From the NCBI GenBank assembly GCA_947446645.1, contig CANFHA010000011.1:124001-188000 (forward strand): a stretch of DNA of 64,000 nucleotides. Reading direction: 5' to 3'. This stretch comes from Chitinophagaceae bacterium. Lineage in GTDB: Bacteria > Bacteroidota > Bacteroidia > Chitinophagales > Chitinophagaceae. Shown here piece by piece: positions 17,941-25,299 of this stretch. The notes below the pieces were generated by a model. It made no database searches and was not told the DNA's origin. It saw only the letters and a program-made list of their open reading frames with translations. Both the position numbers and the translations under genes were made by a program. The first letter of the stretch is position 1. Each line of letters starts with the position of its first letter.

Positions 17941-18579
17941 ATGGCAAATAAAGAAAATGACATAACGCAGATCGCGACAGACGAACGAAACCTGCGCCTA
18001 CTTATCAATAATACAGACGATCCTATCTGGTTAGTAGATACCTCGTGCCGCATCATTGAGTGTAACAGCTCTTTTAAAAAATGGGTGCAGCACTTTATAG
18101 GCCGGGAACTGGATAAGGGAGACAATGTATTGTATAACGGCCAGGATAAGCTATATGCCGATAAGTTTGAAATGTGCTACCAGCTGGCTTTGAACGGGCG
18201 CTCCTTTAAATCGGTGGAAGATATGCGTGTGGGCAACGAATTGCGCTACACGAGTGTCAGTTTCAACCCGGTGTTTGATAAAGAGCAGCAGGTGGTGGGC
18301 GTGAGTTGTTTTGCCCGCGATATTACGGAGCAGCGCAAGCATCTATACAAGATAGAGGAGCAGAACGTAGCCCTGCGCGAAATAGCCTTTATAGAATCGC
18401 ATAAGGTGCGGGGGCCTGTATCAACAATAATGGGCCTGACGCAGCTATTCAATAACGACGATGTTACTGCCGCCGAAAATAAAGAAATAATGGATGGCAT
18501 TATGGCTGCCAGCAAGCAGCTGGATATCATTATCCGGGAAGTAGTAAGAAAATCGAATGAGATTGCACCGCAGCCCTAG
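17941..18579 (+). CDS. PAS protein with a phospho-acceptor helix but no kinase domain
   Basis: A 212-residue soluble protein. A PAS domain (about 15-125) carries DDPIWLVDTSCRIIECN and FARDITEQRK, and a short coiled coil follows. The C-terminal part (about 150-205) has ESHKVRGPVSTIMGLTQLF, an H-box-like dimerisation helix of a histidine kinase, but the protein ends before any HATPase domain. It could be phosphorylated by another kinase or serve as a sensory dimeriser. Short proteins of this form occur in Bacteroidota, so it need not be a truncation. A copy of the dispersed repeat starts about 20 bases after the stop. Confidence 0.85.
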   Translation: MANKENDITQIATDERNLRLLINNTDDPIWLVDTSCRIIECNSSFKKWVQHFIGRELDKGDNVLYNGQDKLYADKFEMCYQLALNGRSFKSVEDMRVGNELRYTSVSFNPVFDKEQQVVGVSCFARDITEQRKHLYKIEEQNVALREIAFIESHKVRGPVSTIMGLTQLFNNDDVTAAENKEIMDGIMAASKQLDIIIREVVRKSNEIAPQP

Positions 18580-18599
18580 AGCTGTTTCCTCGCAAAGAT

Positions 18600-18660
18600 A
18601 GGTCTCTCGCAAAGGCGCAGAGGCGCAATTCTACGTGTTAAGTTTTTAAGGCCGCAAAGT
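18600..18660 (+). repeat. Dispersed 57-base GC-rich repeat, copy B
   Basis: The best-preserved copy: TCTCTCGCA, then AAGGCGCAGAGGCGCA, a middle spacer, and GTTTTTAAGGCCGCAAAG. It starts about 20 bases downstream of the PAS gene. Confidence 0.75.
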
Positions 18661-18714
18661 AGAGTTCTGTGCCTGGCCGTAAAAGGATTTTCTAAGTAGT
18701 TTTGAGCAACATAG

Positions 18715-18743
18715 ATTTAACAACTTTTGGAAAGTTGTTAAAT
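18715..18743. terminator. Bidirectional terminator between the PAS and T9SS genes
   Basis: A perfect 13-base-pair hairpin (18715-18727 with 18731-18743) with the loop TGG. It lies between convergent genes and has A/T-rich arms that give a T-rich end in either direction. Confidence 0.65.
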
Positions 18744-18763
18744 CCGGGGATAACTCCTCAGGT

Positions 18764-19828
18764 TTACTTCACCACATTTACAAAGGCCATTTTATCGCCG
18801 CTCACTACACGAACGAGGTAATTTCCTGCAGGTAAAGACTGAATGTTTATCACTGCATCATTATTCTGAGATACCACTAAGCGCGATTGCATATCATATA
18901 CGTCGGTATGAAAAGTTTTCCACTCCGATGGCAGAACTAATGTGAAAACGCCTGCGGGAGCGGGATTAGGATATGCTGAAATAGCCACCGGTTTAGGAGC
19001 AGTTGCTGTGGCGGTTGCTAATACCTGTGGTATTACATCGCGATAGCGTATAGTTTGCTGACCCAGCAGGCCACCTGTGGTGACAGAGAGGGCAGGGTAG
19101 TGATCACCATTCACCAGCCATTTGTACTCAACACTGTTATTAGGTATGCCAAATGGGGTGCCGTTAAAAGTAATAGAGTCTGTTTCAAATATCTCCGAGC
19201 GTACTCGTAAGCAGTTAGTCGGTGAATTGTAGTAAGGTGTGCTTATTGTACCCCAGCCATCAACCGTATTCTTCCTGTAGCCTACGCGCTTTAATGATCC
19301 AGCAGTCAGAAGGCTGATTGTCAATTCATAATAATTGCTGTCTACGTCGCCATAATTGAGCGGGAACTTGTACACTACATCGGGCTCAGTGTAATGGGTG
19401 CCAATAGGAAACCCGCTTGCAGTGAGTGAACTGGCTGAAGCAACGAAGCAAGATGGTATGGTGATCTGCTGATAAAAGGTATAAATGTCCGTAATTGATA
19501 CACCAGGAGTCGCCAGACCAATGAATGGGATGCTATCCAAGGTTTTTATACCGAATAATTCGCTGCCGGGAAGTGTGAAACTTAGCAGCGGATTTATTTC
19601 ACCCGGTGTACGGTATACATCCATGCCCTGGGTGGTGGGAAATAATTCATAATTCCATGTCACATTAGCGCCGCTGTCTCCGGGATTAATAGTTACAGTA
19701 GCTGCATCTACATTACTGTAGCCGAGCATATCACCCGCCACTGGCATATCTGCAGCCGTAATTGTTATTTGCGCAGAAGTGCAATAACTAAGTAAAGTAA
19801 GCCCGATAATGCCTAATGATCGCTTCAT
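18764..19828 (-). CDS. Secreted protein with T9SS type A sorting domain
   Basis: About 354 residues from the ATG at 19828. The signal peptide is KRSLGIIGLTLLSYCTSAQ. The mature protein is rich in Thr, Ser and Gly beta strands with no domain I recognise. The C-terminal ~75 residues (AISAYPNPAPAGVFTL through LPAGNYLVRVVSG to FVNVVK) form a type A sorting domain, cleaved and attached at the surface by the PorU/PorV system encoded at 41-46 kb. An in-frame start 25 codons upstream would bury the signal peptide, so it was rejected. Confidence 0.85.
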   Translation of the reverse strand: MKRSLGIIGLTLLSYCTSAQITITAADMPVAGDMLGYSNVDAATVTINPGDSGANVTWNYELFPTTQGMDVYRTPGEINPLLSFTLPGSELFGIKTLDSIPFIGLATPGVSITDIYTFYQQITIPSCFVASASSLTASGFPIGTHYTEPDVVYKFPLNYGDVDSNYYELTISLLTAGSLKRVGYRKNTVDGWGTISTPYYNSPTNCLRVRSEIFETDSITFNGTPFGIPNNSVEYKWLVNGDHYPALSVTTGGLLGQQTIRYRDVIPQVLATATATAPKPVAISAYPNPAPAGVFTLVLPSEWKTFHTDVYDMQSRLVVSQNNDAVINIQSLPAGNYLVRVVSGDKMAFVNVVK

Positions 19829-20022
19829 AACTCGTGTTTTTTCAAATGTACTATACATTAACCTAAATTGAAAATTGCGGACTACAATCTGTTCGTGACA
19901 CAAGCTGATTTCATTTAATAGTGCCTTGTATTTTGGTTAGAAGTGAAAATAATGTGGTTAATACTTAACTTTTCATTTTGTTATTTGGAAGTTAATACGT
20001 ATTTTCGATAGAAATATGGCTT

Positions 20023-20211
20023 ATGGAACTTGTTACTAAAAAATCACATTGCATGATGTTGGACAGGAACCTTCTTATTAAATCACAGCGCGAAGCAAGA
20101 CGTAAGACCCTGAAAAACAATCTTGAAATGCGGGGGCTTATTGTGAACCTTTTTCCATCATCCTTTATAGCGGGCACCAATACAGATGGCTGGCGTAGCT
20201 TGTGGGGCTAA
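20023..20211 (+). CDS. Small basic hypothetical protein
   Basis: A possible 62-residue product, rich in Lys and Arg in its first half (NLLIKSQREARRKTLKNNLE) and with no recognised domain. It is preceded by an AT-rich region containing promoter-like TTG and TATTTTCG boxes and lies alone between divergent and convergent neighbours. It may be real or chance; codon use does not decide. Confidence 0.4.
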   Translation: MELVTKKSHCMMLDRNLLIKSQREARRKTLKNNLEMRGLIVNLFPSSFIAGTNTDGWRSLWG

Positions 20212-20213
20212 TC

Positions 20214-20250
20214 AAATGGCTCAATGGCTTAATAACTCAATGGCTCAATG
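20214..20250. repeat. CAATGGCT tandem repeat
   Basis: Degenerate tandem copies of AATGGCTCAATGGCTTAAT between the small hypothetical gene and the SGNH-like gene. No coding or regulatory role is visible. Confidence 0.7.
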
Positions 20251-20269
20251 CACGGCCATAGTGCTGCCC

Positions 20270-21220
20270 TTATTTAAAATACTGGCTTAATACTTCAGCA
20301 TTCAGAACCTCGCTAAAATGGCGTGCACCAGCTACGTTGAAGTGATCTACGTCTGAATAGTCGTGCTCGCCGAAACGGGTGTCGGTAAAGTAATCGAAAT
20401 AACGACAGTTATATTTGGTGCACATGGCATCAATAGTAGCCTTATTTTTCTGAATCCGGGCAGCATCGCAAAGCTGTATAATTACGGGCAATGCCGGCGT
20501 ATTCAGGAATATCACTTCTATTTTCCTGGCTCTCAATTCTTTTACAAAGTCTTCAAGATCAGCGGCTATTGCGGCAAACTGCATAGTATCTATTGTTTGC
20601 TGCCACAGCTTTATACGTTTCTCACCTTCTTCTACTGTGAGCATTAAGTTTTGTTTTCCGGCAGGCAAAGAATCCAGCGGCATATATCCTTTGTGAGTGA
20701 GGCCTGGAGCCAGATCTACTCTGAAACCTTCACGCAAATATTCTCTTACTTTATCCGGCGTGTAAAGGGCAACTTTAGAATATCGCTTCATGTCCCACGG
20801 CGGAAGATCTTTGTAATTTATGCCCCAGTATTGTGAATAGAAATAGTCGCGCCAGCTTTCTACGGGGTGGTGCCTTATCTGGTAATACAATGAAAAGTAA
20901 CACACCTCTATGGCCACTACCTTGAGCCTCGGCATTTTGTCAATGTATTTCAGTGTCAGCCGTTTATCGTAATAAATAGTTTGCAGATAGTCTGCAAGGT
21001 TGTAGCCGTAGCAGGAAAAATAGTCTGGATTAACGCCGTGGTAGGTGTGGGATGTGCCCAGGAACAACGCTTGTATGCTATCTGTCTGCTGCTCCAGGTT
21101 GTGCCGCTTTTTGGTGTAGCTATTGGGTATGCCAGCCAATTTATGTTCCAGCACGCCCCAGGCAATTACCCATGGGATTGTGAACAGAACCACCTTTAAT
21201 GCAAATTTTCCTATGCCCAT
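20270..21220 (-). CDS. Membrane-anchored SGNH-hydrolase-like protein
   Basis: A 316-residue protein with one N-terminal membrane helix (about 7-27) and an extracytoplasmic domain. ALFLGTSHTYHG places a candidate nucleophile at S57 (block I of SGNH hydrolases), and DVDH at 290-293 gives the DxxH acid-base pair near the C-terminus. This layout is typical of AlgX/DltD-like proteins that move or remove acyl groups on cell-surface polysaccharides; which one is not determined. No glycan-synthesis cluster surrounds it except wbqC on the other strand. Confidence 0.72.
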   Translation of the reverse strand: MGIGKFALKVVLFTIPWVIAWGVLEHKLAGIPNSYTKKRHNLEQQTDSIQALFLGTSHTYHGVNPDYFSCYGYNLADYLQTIYYDKRLTLKYIDKMPRLKVVAIEVCYFSLYYQIRHHPVESWRDYFYSQYWGINYKDLPPWDMKRYSKVALYTPDKVREYLREGFRVDLAPGLTHKGYMPLDSLPAGKQNLMLTVEEGEKRIKLWQQTIDTMQFAAIAADLEDFVKELRARKIEVIFLNTPALPVIIQLCDAARIQKNKATIDAMCTKYNCRYFDYFTDTRFGEHDYSDVDHFNVAGARHFSEVLNAEVLSQYFK

Positions 21221-21291
21221 ACCCCTTTACAAAACGAAACTTTCGGCAAAATACTCAATTATGGGGGTATAACTCGCGTATTCTGCAGGGG

Positions 21292-21357
21292 GTAGAAATT
21301 TTTCAGCCTCTACTAGAGTCCGTATTTTGTAGGGCTGAAGATTTTCAGCCCCTACAA
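21292..21357. repeat. Palindromic GTAGGGGCTGAA element pair
   Basis: TTGTAGGGCTGAA (21327-21339) is complementary to TTCAGCCCCTACAA (21344-21357) apart from one bulged C. A degenerate copy (GTAG...TCAGCCTCTAC) lies at 21292-21312. It sits in the leader of wbqC. Similar elements are, from memory, widespread between Bacteroidota genes. Confidence 0.65.
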
Positions 21358-21435
21358 GGTGGATTGCTGTTCATTGCTGTTCCGCAACTTAGCGGTGTGG
21401 TACATCTGTTGTATCTTGCCACAAAAAAGCAGCGA

Positions 21436-22137
21436 ATGAAAATCGGCATCATGCAGCCATATTTTTTGCCCTACCTGGGGTACTTTCAGCTCATGAATGC
21501 CTGCGATGAATTTGTGGTGTATGACAACATAAAGTTCACGAAAAAGGGGTGGATACACCGCAATCGTATGCTGCTGAATGGCACGGATGCTATGTTCAGC
21601 CTGCCGCTGAAAAGCGATTCTGACTTTCTTAATGTAGACCAGCGTTTCCTTGGTGAGAATTTTGAAAAAGAAAAGAATAAGATACTGGGGCAGATACGAT
21701 CATCTTACGGCAAAGCGCCCTGTTTCAGGCAAGCCTATCCTGTAATAGAGGATATTTTCAACTGTAAGGAAATGAACCTTTTTACATTTATCCTAAACTC
21801 GCTGAATAAACTAAAGGAATATTTATCAATACCTACTCCGCTACTCATTTCCTCCACAATAGCTATTGACCATGAGCTGAAGGGGAAGTATAAGGTCATG
21901 GAAATAATAAAAAAGCTGGGCGGCGACGTTTATATCAACCCAATAGGGGGGATGGAGCTCTACGACAAAGCCGAATTTGCAGATAACGGTATTGCGCTTC
22001 AATTTCACAAAATGCGGCCTATTGTCTATCCACAATCGGGTAATGCGTTTGTTTCCTCTCTGTCTATACTGGATGTCATGATGTTTAATGACCGGACTGC
22101 AATTATGTCTTATCTCGGGGAGTTTGATCTCCTGTGA
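21436..22137 (+). CDS. WbqC family protein
   Basis: A 233-residue protein of the WbqC family. It opens with KIGIMQPYFLPYLGYFQLMN, and IKFTKKGWIHRNRM follows. Family members often occur with O-antigen or exopolysaccharide genes; their reaction has not been established as far as I know. The frame extends back to 21199, but that part runs through the palindromic repeat and has no homologous look, so I start at the ATG at 21436. A dispersed repeat begins 16 bases after the stop. Confidence 0.88.
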   Translation: MKIGIMQPYFLPYLGYFQLMNACDEFVVYDNIKFTKKGWIHRNRMLLNGTDAMFSLPLKSDSDFLNVDQRFLGENFEKEKNKILGQIRSSYGKAPCFRQAYPVIEDIFNCKEMNLFTFILNSLNKLKEYLSIPTPLLISSTIAIDHELKGKYKVMEIIKKLGGDVYINPIGGMELYDKAEFADNGIALQFHKMRPIVYPQSGNAFVSSLSILDVMMFNDRTAIMSYLGEFDLL

Positions 22138-22153
22138 GGCTGGTCTGTAAAAG

Positions 22154-22210
22154 GTTTCTCGCAAAGGCGCGGAGGCGCAGTTTTCCATGTTGTGTATTTA
22201 AGGTCGCAAA
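22154..22210 (+). repeat. Dispersed 57-base GC-rich repeat, copy C
   Basis: TTTCTCGCAAAGGCGCGG, a second GGCGCA unit, a T-rich middle, then ATTTAAGGTCGCAAAT. It lies 16 bases after the wbqC stop and in the same orientation as copies A and B. Confidence 0.72.
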
Positions 22211-22321
22211 TGTGAGGAGTGTTGTCTTTAATTGTTGTCTGTCAATTTGTCAAATTCTGCACTTTGGAATATAGATTGATGGTAGGGTAAAGAGATACCA
22301 AATAAAAAACTACTAAATACT

Positions 22322-24223
22322 ATGCAGGAAAAAGGAACGATATCCATCCACACGGAAAACATATTCCCAATTATTAAGAAATTTCTTTATTCAGACCACG
22401 AGATATTCCTTCGTGAGCTGGTTTCTAATGCCGTAGATGCGGTGCAGAAGATAAAGCGCCTTGCAGCCCTCGGCCAGTATAGCGGTGCATTGGGAGAGCC
22501 AATGGTAGATGTTTCATTTGATACCGAAAAGAAAACCATAACTATAGCCGACAACGGTATAGGCATGACGGCAGAGGAGATAAAGAAATATATTAACCAG
22601 ATAGCTTTTTCCGGTGCTACAGAGTTTGTGGAAAAATTCAAGGACTCAAAGGATGCAAATGAGCTGATCGGCAAGTTTGGTCTTGGGTTTTATTCCGCGT
22701 TCATGGTTGCAGATCATGTAGAGATCGACACTCTTTCTTACCAGGAAGGTGCACAGCCTGCACACTGGAATTGTGATGGCAGCACAGAATTTGAAATTAA
22801 CGAAGGAACCCGCACCGAGCGCGGCACAACTATAACGCTGCATGTAAATGCCGACTGCGAAGAATTCCTGGATAAATACAAACTGCAGGAGATACTTGAC
22901 AAGTACTGTAAGTTCCTGCCAATACCTGTAAGGTTTGGTACAAAGTCGTCCTTCGACTACGCTCAGGATGACACAGCAGAGGTGGAGGGCGAAGACGAGA
23001 AGAAGCCAGAGCGTAAGGAAATACAGGTTGACAACATCGTAAACAATACTCACCCTATATGGACCAAGGCTCCGGCAGACCTAAAGGATGACGATTACCT
23101 CAACTTCTACCGCGAGCTATATCCAATGGGCGAAGATCCGCTGTTCTGGATCCACCTGAATGTTGACTATCCGTTTAACCTGACCGGTGTATTGTACTTC
23201 CCTAAGGTAAAGAACGATATAGAGATACAGCGCAATAAGATAAAACTGTTCTCCCGCCAGGTATTTATTACAGACGATGTAAAGGATATAGTGCCAGAGT
23301 TCCTCATGCTTATGCATGGTGTTATAGACTCGCCGGATATTCCACTGAATGTGTCGCGCAGCTTCCTGCAGGCGGATAGCAATGTGAAAAAGATAAACAG
23401 CTATATAAGCCGCAAAGTGGCGGATAAACTGGCCGAGCTTTTCAAAAACGACCGTAAGGGATTTGAAGAAAAGTGGCCCGATATCGGCATCTTCGTGAAA
23501 TATGGTATGATCAGTGAAGAGAAATTTTATGATAAAGCGAAAGACTTTGCGCTGCTCACCAATACGAAGCAGGAAAACTACACCCTGGCTGAATACCGCG
23601 AAAAGGTAGCGCCGCTGCAGACTGATAAGAATGGTAATGTGGTGTATATCTACGCGAACGATGTGGCCAAGCAAGACTCATTTATACAGAGCGCAAACCG
23701 CAAGGGCTATGACGTGATGGTGATGAACTCTATACTGGACAGCCACTTTATCCAGAACATGGAGCGCAAGCTGGAGAAAACGCAGATGAAGCGTGTAGAT
23801 GCCGATGTGGTAGACAAGCTTATCGAGAAAGATGAAAAGATAGAATCGGTGCTGAGTGAAGCTGAAACCAAAGAGGTGAAAGAAATATTTGAAAAGGCCA
23901 TAAGCCGCCCCAATATGAAGGTGGAAATAGAAGGCCTTAGTACAGATGAAGTGCCGGTAACCGTAACTATGGATGAGTTTATGCGCCGTATGAAGGATAT
24001 GTCGGCGATGGGCGGTGGTATGAGCTTCTACGGGGCTATACCGGATAGCTACAAAGTGGCTATCAACGGTAACCACAAACTTGTTGGTAAGATACTGAAA
24101 GCGGGCAAGGAACAGCAAACGCAACTGGCGAAGCAGGCATTTGACCTTGCAATGCTGTCGCAAGGACTATTGACAGGACCTGAACTGACCGAGTTTGTAA
24201 ACAGGTCTATAGCGCTGATATGA
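22322..24223 (+). CDS. htpG: Chaperone HtpG (Hsp90)
   Basis: A 633-residue cytoplasmic Hsp90. The N-terminal GHKL ATPase (about 1-205) has LVSNAVDAVQKIKRL, DNGIGM and a GKFGLGFYSAF lid motif; middle and C-terminal dimerisation domains follow. At residues 209-218, in the linker, the sequence SSFDYAQDDT is encoded by a GC-rich palindromic repeat also found at 24364-24391. The reading frame is kept, so the insertion looks tolerated. Two stacked terminators follow. It is probably heat-inducible, but no sigma-32-like site is seen. Confidence 0.96.
   Translation: MQEKGTISIHTENIFPIIKKFLYSDHEIFLRELVSNAVDAVQKIKRLAALGQYSGALGEPMVDVSFDTEKKTITIADNGIGMTAEEIKKYINQIAFSGATEFVEKFKDSKDANELIGKFGLGFYSAFMVADHVEIDTLSYQEGAQPAHWNCDGSTEFEINEGTRTERGTTITLHVNADCEEFLDKYKLQEILDKYCKFLPIPVRFGTKSSFDYAQDDTAEVEGEDEKKPERKEIQVDNIVNNTHPIWTKAPADLKDDDYLNFYRELYPMGEDPLFWIHLNVDYPFNLTGVLYFPKVKNDIEIQRNKIKLFSRQVFITDDVKDIVPEFLMLMHGVIDSPDIPLNVSRSFLQADSNVKKINSYISRKVADKLAELFKNDRKGFEEKWPDIGIFVKYGMISEEKFYDKAKDFALLTNTKQENYTLAEYREKVAPLQTDKNGNVVYIYANDVAKQDSFIQSANRKGYDVMVMNSILDSHFIQNMERKLEKTQMKRVDADVVDKLIEKDEKIESVLSEAETKEVKEIFEKAISRPNMKVEIEGLSTDEVPVTVTMDEFMRRMKDMSAMGGGMSFYGAIPDSYKVAINGNHKLVGKILKAGKEQQTQLAKQAFDLAMLSQGLLTGPELTEFVNRSIALI
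22948..22972. repeat. Palindromic repeat inserted in the htpG linker
   Basis: The core CTTCGACTACGCTCAGG (22951-22967) is identical to the element at 24370-24386, and GTC/GAC flanks it in both places. It is translated in frame as part of HtpG. Short elements of this kind are usually intergenic. Confidence 0.8.
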
Positions 24224-24248
24224 TGTATTGTTATTAATTGATACAGAT

Positions 24249-24290
24249 AAAAAATGTAGACCCGGGGTGCATCCCGGGTCTACATTTTTT
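24249..24290. terminator. htpG terminator 1
   Basis: A perfect 18-base-pair hairpin: A-rich/TGTAGACCCGGG arm at 24249-24266, loop GTGCAT, and the complementary arm 24273-24290 ending in six T. It begins 25 bases after the htpG stop. Confidence 0.9.
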
Positions 24291-24350
24291 ATGGCTAAAG
24301 AGCTAACGATGCACTGATACATAGCAGGTAGCTGTTCACTTGAATCGGAA

Positions 24351-24404
24351 AACAAAAGAAGTTGTCGCCCTTCGACTACGCTCAGGGTGACAACTTCTTT
24401 TGTT
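24351..24404. terminator. Bidirectional terminator built on a palindromic repeat
   Basis: Sixteen-base perfect arms (24351-24366 and 24389-24404), AACAAAAGAAGTTGTC and its complement, enclose CCCT/AGGG and the core CTTCGACTACGCTCAGG. The T-rich ends on both sides suit the convergent genes htpG (+) and the PDZ gene (-). Confidence 0.8.
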
Positions 24405-24420
24405 TTTAATAACTAACCTA

Positions 24421-25167
24421 CTACCTGCAGGCACAGTTGGCTGGTAAGTCTTTCTTCGCCAGCTCTATATTTTTGGTTTCGGTGCCATCGTAGTCCTTTA
24501 CAGTTACGGCAATATTGTCGCCTGCGCTCATTGTTTTCAGGGCTGCGGCAAGATCATTGCCTGAATTAATTCTCTGGTCGTTGATCTTAGTGATCACATC
24601 ACCGCGACCAAGGCCGGCCTTGCAGGCAGGGCTGCCCGGCATTACGTCATCAATAACCACGCCGTCTTCGCAGCAGTTGCTACTGCCCCATACGCCCAGC
24701 ATACCTTCGGCTTTTTCACCGGTATAGGTATTTGTTTTCAGCTGCTCTATATCAGTAACGGCCGGAGGTGGGGGAGGAGCTATATAGTTGATGATCAGCC
24801 TGTGATCTTCGCACTGCGGGTTTTTTACCACTGTGACCAGGCTGTCGTTTATATATACGTCGCCATTCTTGATGCTTACTATGGTAGTGGCAGAGTGGTT
24901 GTCTACGCTAATTGTTTCCAGCGTAGGGCGGATCGGCTCTTTATTTATAATATGACGGCGGTGCACAATGGCCTTGTGTGGCTTTGCAACTGCAGCAACG
25001 CCACCAATTTTTTTCGGGTGATGCTTTTTGTGGTGATGAACTGCAGTGGTGCCCATTGTAGTGCAGGGGCCGGCTGAGCCTGCTTTTTGTTTCGTGTTTT
25101 GCGCATATACGGCGTTGCCCCCCAGTACCGAGGCCAGCATAAGCGATCCAATAATGTAGTTTTTCAT
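24421..25167 (-). CDS. Exported PDZ-domain protein with a His-rich segment
   Basis: A 248-residue protein with a signal peptide ending in GNAVYAQ. A basic, histidine-rich stretch (VHHHKKHHPKK, about 45-55) could bind metal or anions. The C-terminal ~95 residues are a PDZ domain: MLGVWGSSNCCEDGVVIDDV, then SPACKAGLGRGDVITKINDQ and a final beta strand. There is no protease domain, so it is probably a periplasmic scaffold or an adaptor for peptide tails. Several cysteines (CC, CKAG, NCACR) could form disulfides. Confidence 0.78.
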   Translation of the reverse strand: MKNYIIGSLMLASVLGGNAVYAQNTKQKAGSAGPCTTMGTTAVHHHKKHHPKKIGGVAAVAKPHKAIVHRRHIINKEPIRPTLETISVDNHSATTIVSIKNGDVYINDSLVTVVKNPQCEDHRLIINYIAPPPPPAVTDIEQLKTNTYTGEKAEGMLGVWGSSNCCEDGVVIDDVMPGSPACKAGLGRGDVITKINDQRINSGNDLAAALKTMSAGDNIAVTVKDYDGTETKNIELAKKDLPANCACR

Positions 25168-25299
25168 AAAATAGTTTTAGTGTCTGAGAGATGATATTAA
25201 AAAATCAAGCCAACGGGGGGATTTGGAGTGGAACAAGGCATTTATTGTTCGTGTATCTGACCTTTTTTATTTACTTTTCACGCTAATAAATTAAGCACA

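Noticed and set aside
21199-21435. N-terminal extension of the WbqC protein
   Set aside because: It runs through the palindromic repeat and has no family-like residues; the ATG at 21436 gives the expected start.
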